From assembly GCA_035500775.1 (NCBI GenBank), contig DATJWY010000152.1:1-16530 (forward strand): 16,530 nucleotides of DNA, read 5' to 3'. Each line of letters opens with the position of its first letter. Position 1 is the stretch's first letter. This document shows positions 12,250 through 16,530 of the stretch, piece by piece. Source of the stretch: DATJWY01 sp035500775. Lineage in GTDB: Bacteria; Pseudomonadota; Alphaproteobacteria; Acetobacterales; Acetobacteraceae. The notes beneath the pieces are model-generated. The model saw only the letters and a program-made list of their open reading frames with translations, did no database searches and was not told where the DNA came from. The position numbers were made by a program, and so were the translations under genes.

Positions 12250-13923
12250 ATGTTCCCGCTTTTCCGCCGCGCGGCGCTGGCCGCCAGCCTGTTCGCCGCG
12301 TTTGCCGCCCCGGCGAACGCCGCTGTCTGGAGCAGCCCGTTCGCCGCCTACCTCACCGGCCGCCATGCCGCGGTCGTTGACGATCTCGATACCGCGACCG
12401 ACGGTCTGCTCGCCGCCCTGGCCGCCGATCCGGCCGTGCCCGAGCTGCGGCAGCAGGCTTTCCTGCTGGCGGTGCTCGACGGCCGCCAGGAGGCCGCCCG
12501 GCTCGCGCTCTCCTTGCCGGACGGGCCCATCCCCCGCCTGGTCCGCGCCGACGCTGAGGTTCGCGCCGGGCATTGGGACGCGGCGGAGCAGCTCTATGCC
12601 GGCCTGCCCGCCGCACCGGGGTTCACCGCCATCCTGCGGCCGCTGCTCATCGCTTGGGCGCAACAGGGCCAGGGGCATACCGATGCCGCCCTCGCGACCC
12701 TGCAACCCCTGATGCAGAACCCGGATCTCCGGGCGATCTTCGAGCTGCACGCCGCGCTGATCCTGGACCAGGCGCATCGCGCCCCGGAGGCTGGCCGCCT
12801 CTACGCCCAGGCGGAGACGGAATATAGCGGCCTCAATATCCGGCTGGCGCAGATGCTCGCCAGCTTCCAGGCCCGTTCCGGCCACCCGGAGGCGGGGCTC
12901 GCGATCCTGCGGCGGCTGTCCCGGCAGGGGGGCGACGTCTCCCTCGCCGGCCGGGGGCTGGAGCGGGCGATGGCCCGGCCGGTGGTGGCCGATGCGCGGG
13001 AAGGGGTGGCCGAGTCCTATCTCGCCATCGCCGCCCTGCTGCGGCAGCAGAACGCGTCGGATTTCGCCGGGCTGATGCTGCAACTGGCGCTCGACCTGCG
13101 CCCCGACTTGTCCGCCGCCCGCATGCTGCTCGCCGACATCCAGGCGGGGCGCGGCCGCAACGGCCTGGCCCTCGCCGCCTTGCAGCCGGTGCCGGCGGAC
13201 GATTCGCTCGGCGCAGTGGTGGCGTTGCGCCGAGGCATGTTGCTGGCCGCGCTCGGCCGCACGCAGGAAGCCGAGGCGACCCTCGTCGCGGTGGCGCGGG
13301 ACTATCCGGACCAGCCGGGACCCTTCGCCCAGCTTGGCGATTTCTACCGCGTGCGCGGCCGGTTCGAGGACGCGGCCGTGGCCTATGACAAGGCGATCGC
13401 GCATCTGCCGACCCCGATCGCCTCCGACTGGCCGCTCTTCTTCGCGCGCGGCGTCTCGCTCGATCGCGCCCATCGCTGGGATCGCGCCGAGGCGGATCTG
13501 CGGCACGCGCTCGCGCTCTCCCCGGATCAGCCCGACGTGCTCAACTATCTCGGCTATTCCTGGGTGGTGCAGAACCGCAACCTCGACGAGGCGCGCGACA
13601 TGATCCGCCGCGCGGTCGATCTCGTGCCGAATAACGGCGCCTATGTGGACAGCCTCGGCTGCGCCTTGCTGCGCCAGGGCGACGCCGATGGGGCGGTGAC
13701 CTGGCTGCTCCGCGCGGTGGAGCTTCAGCCGGAGGACCCGACCATCGGCAGCCATCTCGGCGACGCCTACTGGGCCGCCGGGCGGCACCCGGACGCCGAG
13801 ACGGAATGGCGCCGCGCCCTGGTGCTGCACCCGGAGCCGGCGGACCGGGCGAAGATCGAGGCCAAGCTGGAGCACGTGGCGAAGGGCGGCGATCCGCTGA
13901 CCCCCGATTTACTGGTGCAGTGA
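12250..13923 (+). CDS. Secreted tetratricopeptide repeat (TPR) protein
   Basis: A 557-residue protein with a signal peptide at about residues 1-24 (cleavage after PANA), so it should be periplasmic or anchored outside the inner membrane. Helical TPR-like repeats run through most of the length and are clearest from about 355 to 530, where units such as AQLGDFYRVRGRFEDAAVAY, YLGYSWVVQNRNLDEARDMI and SHLGDAYWAAGRHPDAETEW align. TPR arrays bind protein partners; no catalytic motif is visible. The ATG at 12250 starts the signal peptide; the frame stays open upstream through the repeat elements, which is not coding. AGGG lies about ten bases upstream. The stop overlaps the ispE start (TGATG), so the two are translated together. 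The TPR-ispE pairing is one I associate with Rhodospirillales; the functional tie is unknown. Confidence 0.9.
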   Translation: MFPLFRRAALAASLFAAFAAPANAAVWSSPFAAYLTGRHAAVVDDLDTATDGLLAALAADPAVPELRQQAFLLAVLDGRQEAARLALSLPDGPIPRLVRADAEVRAGHWDAAEQLYAGLPAAPGFTAILRPLLIAWAQQGQGHTDAALATLQPLMQNPDLRAIFELHAALILDQAHRAPEAGRLYAQAETEYSGLNIRLAQMLASFQARSGHPEAGLAILRRLSRQGGDVSLAGRGLERAMARPVVADAREGVAESYLAIAALLRQQNASDFAGLMLQLALDLRPDLSAARMLLADIQAGRGRNGLALAALQPVPADDSLGAVVALRRGMLLAALGRTQEAEATLVAVARDYPDQPGPFAQLGDFYRVRGRFEDAAVAYDKAIAHLPTPIASDWPLFFARGVSLDRAHRWDRAEADLRHALALSPDQPDVLNYLGYSWVVQNRNLDEARDMIRRAVDLVPNNGAYVDSLGCALLRQGDADGAVTWLLRAVELQPEDPTIGSHLGDAYWAAGRHPDAETEWRRALVLHPEPADRAKIEAKLEHVAKGGDPLTPDLLVQ

Positions 13924-14834
13924 TGGCGGCCATGGACGGAACGGCGGGGAGCGCTGCCCCGGCCCCCGTGGCGCCCTGGCTCACCGAGCGCGCGCCGGCC
14001 AAGATCAACCTGCATCTGCATGTCACGGGAAGGCGGGCGGATGGCTACCATCTGCTCGACAGCCTGGTGGTATTCGCCGGCGCCGGCGACGTGCTGCGCG
14101 CCGGCCCGGCCGAGGATCTCTCCCTGGCGCTGGAAGGCCCGTTCGCCGAGGGCCTGCGCGCCGAGCCCGATAATCTGGTGCTGCGCGCCGCGCGGGCGCT
14201 GGCCGCCGCCGCCGGCATCGCGCCGCGCGCCCGGCTGGTGCTGGAGAAGCGCCTGCCCGTCGCGTCCGGCATTGGCGGCGGCTCGGCGGACGCGGCGGCG
14301 GCCTTGCGGCTGCTCGCCCGGCTCTGGGGGCTGGCGCTGCCGGCGGCGGAGATGGCGCGACTCGCCGCCGGGCTCGGCGCGGATGTGCCCGTCTGCCTCG
14401 CCGGCCAGCCGACACGGATGCAGGGCATTGGCGAGATCCTTCTGCCCGCGCCGCGCCTGCCGGCCGAGCCGGTGGGGCTGGTGCTGGTCAATCCGGGCGT
14501 GGCGCTGCCCACCCCGCCTGTGTTCCGCGCCCGCACCGGGCCGTTCTCACCGGCGGCGGCGCTGCCCGCGGCCTGGGCGGATGCGCGGGCGATGGCGGCC
14601 GATCTCGCCGGACTGGGCAACGGCCTGGAGGCGGCGGCGATCTCGCTCTGCCCGGCCATCGCCGAGGTGCTGACGGCGCTGCGCGGGCTGGAAGGCTGCC
14701 TGCTCGCGCGGATGAGCGGCTCCGGTGCGACCTGCTTCGCCTTGTTCCCCGATCCGGTCGCGGCGGAAGCGGCGGCTTCGCGGGTTGCCCGGGCGGGGTG
14801 GTGGAGTTGGGGCGGGGCGATGGTGGGCGGTTAG
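13923..14834 (+). CDS. ispE: 4-diphosphocytidyl-2-C-methyl-D-erythritol kinase
   Basis: A 303-residue GHMP kinase that phosphorylates CDP-methylerythritol in the MEP pathway to isoprenoid precursors, in the cytoplasm. The N-terminal APAKINLHLHVTGRRADGYH (24-43) carries the conserved Lys 27. The ATP-binding GHMP motif LPVASGIGGGSADAAAALR is at 111-129. Asp 154 in LGADVPVCL is the catalytic Asp equivalent, and MSGSGATCFALF near the C-terminus is the third GHMP motif. Start is the ATG at 13923, whose A is the last base of the TPR stop codon; an ATG at 13932 is an alternative. The overlap implies translational coupling. A two-hairpin element begins right after its TAG, so this is the end of the unit. 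Confidence 0.97.
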   Translation: MAAMDGTAGSAAPAPVAPWLTERAPAKINLHLHVTGRRADGYHLLDSLVVFAGAGDVLRAGPAEDLSLALEGPFAEGLRAEPDNLVLRAARALAAAAGIAPRARLVLEKRLPVASGIGGGSADAAAALRLLARLWGLALPAAEMARLAAGLGADVPVCLAGQPTRMQGIGEILLPAPRLPAEPVGLVLVNPGVALPTPPVFRARTGPFSPAAALPAAWADARAMAADLAGLGNGLEAAAISLCPAIAEVLTALRGLEGCLLARMSGSGATCFALFPDPVAAEAAASRVARAGWWSWGGAMVGG

Positions 14835-14839
14835 AAGGC

Positions 14840-14887
14840 GAGGGGCTTTGCCCCTCGACCCCACTGGGGCCATTGGCCCCAGACCCC
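14840..14887 (+). repeat. Two-hairpin 3'-end element, type A-B (copy 8)
   Basis: After the ispE TAG comes AAGGC, stem A GAGGGGC-TTT-GCCCCTC (14840-14856), linker GACCCCA, stem B CTGGGGCC-ATT-GGCCCCAG (14864-14882) and ACCCC. Single copy. It separates ispE from the tRNA gene. Confidence 0.87.
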
Positions 14888-14902
14888 TATCCGTTTGGGG
14901 GC

Positions 14903-14931
14903 TTGCCGGGGATGGGGCGATCGACTTATTG
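14903..14931 (+). promoter_or_regulatory. Probable promoter of tRNA-Gln
   Basis: TTGCCG (14903-14908) and TTATTG (14926-14931) are 17 bases apart and end 15 bases before the tRNA, a normal distance for a tRNA promoter. It lies downstream of the ispE element, so the tRNA is probably transcribed independently. Confidence 0.45.
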
Positions 14932-14946
14932 AAACACACACCGTGC

Positions 14947-15021
14947 TGGGGCGTAGCCAAGCGGCAAGGCAGCGGATTTTGATTCCGCCATGCGGAGGTT
15001 CGAATCCTCCCGCCCCAACCA
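14947..15021 (+). tRNA. tRNA-Gln (anticodon TTG)
   Basis: A complete cloverleaf: acceptor TGGGGCG/CGCCCCA with the U1-A72 pair typical of tRNA-Gln, D arm GCC/GGC, anticodon stem GCGGA/TCCGC with loop TTTTGAT (anticodon TTG), T arm GGAGG-TTCGAAT-CCTCC, discriminator A and an encoded CCA at 15019-15021. It reads CAA, and CAG by wobble. A T5 run follows five bases later. Confidence 0.96.
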
Positions 15022-15067
15022 GGACTTTTTACTGAATGGTCCGCGTTGCTTTGAGCGCCCGGCTTTA

Positions 15068-15128
15068 AAAGTAACGGATCCCAAAGGCTCCGCCTTTGGC
15101 GGGGTCCAGGGGCAGAGCCCCTGGCCTT
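15068..15128 (-). repeat. Two-hairpin 3'-end element, type A-C (copy 9)
   Basis: Directly after the SDR TAG comes AAGGC, stem A CCAGGGGC-AGA-GCCCCTGG (15106-15124), linker ACCCCG, stem C CCAAAGGC-TCC-GCCTTTGG (15081-15099) and the conserved tail shared with copy 5 (plus-strand GTAACGGATCCCAAAGGC). Confidence 0.87.
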
Positions 15129-15884
15129 CTAAACCTCGAACGCCACATCCCGCGCCCGCCCGCGCAGGCTTTCGCCGCCATCCAGGAACAGCACCTGCCC
15201 GTTCAGCGAGGGCGTCGCCAGGATGAAGCGCACCGCTGCCACCATCTCGTCCGGCGTGGAGCTGCGCCCGAGCGGCGGCGACCGCCAGGCGCGTTCGAAC
15301 CCTTGCGGTGTCTGCTTGCCGCTGATCAGCGTAACCCCCGGCCCGATGCCGCACACCCGGATACGGCCGCCGAACGCCATCGCCAGCATCCGCGTCGCCG
15401 CGGCCAGCCCCGCCTTCGCCACCGTGTAGCTCAGGAAATCCGGGTTCAGGTTGGCGATTTTCTGGTCGAGCATGTTGATGATCACGCCCGGCGCGTCGCC
15501 CAGGGCGCGGACGAAACCTTGTGCCAGGAACAGCGGCGCTTCCAGGTTCGGTCGCATATGGAAGTCGTAGCTGTCGAAGCTCATCGTGCCGATATCCTCG
15601 GCGCGGAAGCTGGAGGCGTTGTTGATCAGGCAGTCGATCCGGCCGAAGCGCGTGACGCAATCCGGGATCAGCCGCGCCACCGTGGCGCGGTCGGCGAGAT
15701 CAGCCGCGACCGCGTGGCAGCGCCCGCCCGCCGCCTCGATCTCGGCGACCAGCGCCTCCGCCTCGGCGGCGGAGCGGTTGTAGCTGATGATCACCTGCCA
15801 GCCATCGGCGGCCAGCGCCCGCGCCATCGCCGCGCCGAGTCGCCGGGCCGCGCCGGTGATCAGCACCGTTCCGGCCGCCGTCAC
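15129..15884 (-). CDS. Pteridine-reductase-like (FolM/PTR1-type) short-chain dehydrogenase
   Basis: A 251-residue cytoplasmic NAD(P)H-dependent SDR. The cofactor motif is TGAARRLG (10-17), the TGxxxRxG form typical of pteridine reductases in place of the common TGxxxGxG. NNASSF is at 88-93. The catalytic set is Asp 140, Tyr 153 and Lys 157 (YTVAK): Asp replaces the usual SDR Ser, and the 13-residue Asp-Tyr and 4-residue Tyr-Lys spacings match Leishmania PTR1 (Asp181, Tyr194, Lys198). It therefore probably reduces a pterin such as dihydromonapterin, dihydrobiopterin or dihydrofolate. It begins at GTG 15884, whose codon shares four bases (GTGA) with the folB stop, so it is coupled to folB; this context supports the pterin role. 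The open frame extends upstream through folB but is not coding there. A two-hairpin element starts at its stop. Exact substrate is inference. Confidence 0.85.
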   Translation of the reverse strand: MTAAGTVLITGAARRLGAAMARALAADGWQVIISYNRSAAEAEALVAEIEAAGGRCHAVAADLADRATVARLIPDCVTRFGRIDCLINNASSFRAEDIGTMSFDSYDFHMRPNLEAPLFLAQGFVRALGDAPGVIINMLDQKIANLNPDFLSYTVAKAGLAAATRMLAMAFGGRIRVCGIGPGVTLISGKQTPQGFERAWRSPPLGRSSTPDEMVAAVRFILATPSLNGQVLFLDGGESLRGRARDVAFEV

Positions 15885-16312
15885 GACGCGGCCCGCACGC
15901 GATAAAGCTCGACCCCGGCGGCCGCCGCCTCGTTGAAGATGTCCGGCTTCAGCACCGAGACGCGGCAGGCCGTGACGCGCGGATTCCGGAAGCAGAGCTG
16001 CACCACCTCCTCGGCTAGCGTCTCCAGCAGCGGTGTGTGCGGCCGGTTCGGCCAGTCCAGCAGGGCCGCGCGCACGTGGTCGTAGTCGATGAACGGGGCC
16101 TCGCCTTCCGCTTGCGCCGCGTCGAGCGGCGCGAACATCTCGACATTGACGATGAGGCGCGTCGGCCGCTCCTTGTGGCGCTCCCAGGGATGCAGGCCGA
16201 CATGCGCCTCGGCCTGCACGTCTCGTAGCATGACGCGGATATAGTCGCGGCTGCCGTCCCAGGGCGTGGGCGCCGTTTGTGACAATGGCGGTGCGAGCAT
16301 CTTGTTCTTCAT
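15881..16312 (-). CDS. folB: Dihydroneopterin aldolase
   Basis: A 143-residue FolB-type protein that converts 7,8-dihydroneopterin to 6-hydroxymethyl-dihydropterin plus glycolaldehyde in folate synthesis, working as a cytoplasmic oligomer. Family features are VGLHPWERHKERP (38-50) with the conserved Glu 44, IDYDHVRAALL (75-85), PLLETLAEEVVQLCF (94-108) and SVLKPDIF (119-126) with the catalytic Lys 122. A non-conserved N-terminal extension of about 22 residues precedes the domain. I chose the ATG at 16312, with GGAGG four bases upstream; the open frame reaches 16390 and an ATG at 16300 is also possible. It overlaps the SDR gene by four bases. FolX and the 7,8-dihydroneopterin triphosphate epimerases share this fold, so a role in monapterin synthesis is the main alternative. 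Confidence 0.85.
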   Translation of the reverse strand: MKNKMLAPPLSQTAPTPWDGSRDYIRVMLRDVQAEAHVGLHPWERHKERPTRLIVNVEMFAPLDAAQAEGEAPFIDYDHVRAALLDWPNRPHTPLLETLAEEVVQLCFRNPRVTACRVSVLKPDIFNEAAAAGVELYRVRAAS

Positions 16313-16466
16313 CCATCCTCCGCTGGCTGGCCGGGCAGCGCGCGCATGGAAGCGGATACCAGGGCCGGCCCCGGAACCCCAACCGCGCACGCCTCACGCT
16401 GCCGCGATCACCTGGCTTTGCGTCCAAGGTAGGGGTGCCGGGCAGAAAGATCAGGTTCTTCTCCGG

Positions 16467-16530
16467 ATGAAGTTGCAAAGCCGCCGTCCCGCCGGTCGCC
16501 GGGCCGGGGTTGCGCGCGCATGGCTTGTAT
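16467..16530 (+). CDS. Possible start of a plus-strand gene, truncated by window edge
   Basis: An ATG at 16467 opens a frame that stays open to the edge (21 codons, beginning MKLQSRRPAGRR). It would be divergent from folB with about 154 bases between the starts. The very basic N-terminus could precede a membrane segment, but too little is visible to identify it. There is only a weak ribosome binding site (AGG), so this is tentative. Confidence 0.3.
   Translation, partial: MKLQSRRPAGRRAGVARAWLV

Noticed and set aside
12214..13875. 553-codon minus-strand frame opposite the TPR gene
   Set aside because: Antisense shadow of a signal-peptide TPR protein coupled to ispE.

Overview
The window is GC-rich, densely coding DNA from an alphaproteobacterium, most likely of the Acetobacteraceae/Rhodospirillales type. 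This rests on three observations: LexA boxes of the alphaproteobacterial form GTTC-N7-GTTC, the gene set (ETF-ubiquinone oxidoreductase beside a family-4-like uracil-DNA glycosylase and a soluble lytic transglycosylase; a TPR protein overlapping ispE), and many GC-rich two-hairpin elements at gene ends. No genome-level comparison was possible, so the family assignment is inference. There are no insertion sequences, CRISPR arrays, phage genes or rRNA genes; there is one tRNA.

Layout. 1-930: the N-terminal 280 residues of a PA0069-type (SplB-like) radical SAM protein on the minus strand, leaving the window at the left edge. A good promoter and two perfect LexA boxes lie upstream, so it is probably an SOS gene. 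1186-2505: a ClC-family chloride/proton exchanger (+). 2655-3720: moaB, a possible 46-residue ORF and a DUF488 gene on the minus strand in a tight chain. 4023-7212: a secreted type 2 polyhydroxyalkanoate depolymerase with a fibronectin III tail and a secreted Cys-type sulfatase, both minus and looking like a polymer/sulfate-ester scavenging block. 7233-10313: an ORF fragment, a lytic transglycosylase and a uracil-DNA glycosylase homologue (minus). 10397-14834: ETF-ubiquinone oxidoreductase, a secreted TPR protein and ispE (+). 14947-15021: tRNA-Gln(TTG). 15129-16312: folB and a pteridine-reductase-like SDR overlapping by 4 bases (minus), which should act together in pterin/folate metabolism. 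The right edge may hold the first codons of a plus-strand gene.

Most striking non-coding feature. Nine copies of a modular two-hairpin element sit just after stop codons: ClC, DUF488, depolymerase, transglycosylase, ETF-QO, ispE and SDR. Stem A (core GGGGC-NNN-GCCCC) is always nearest the stop. A short ACCCC-type linker follows, then either stem B (CTGGGGCC/GGCCCCAG) or stem C (CCAAAGGC/GCCTTTGG). Stem lengths and outer pairs change together while loops vary freely, which argues for selection on pairing. Some copies form inverted pairs. I know of no named family for them.

Other points of interest are the double LexA-box control of the radical SAM gene, a uracil-DNA glycosylase homologue with unusual residues at three active-site positions, and a PTR1-type catalytic triad in the SDR translationally coupled to folB.
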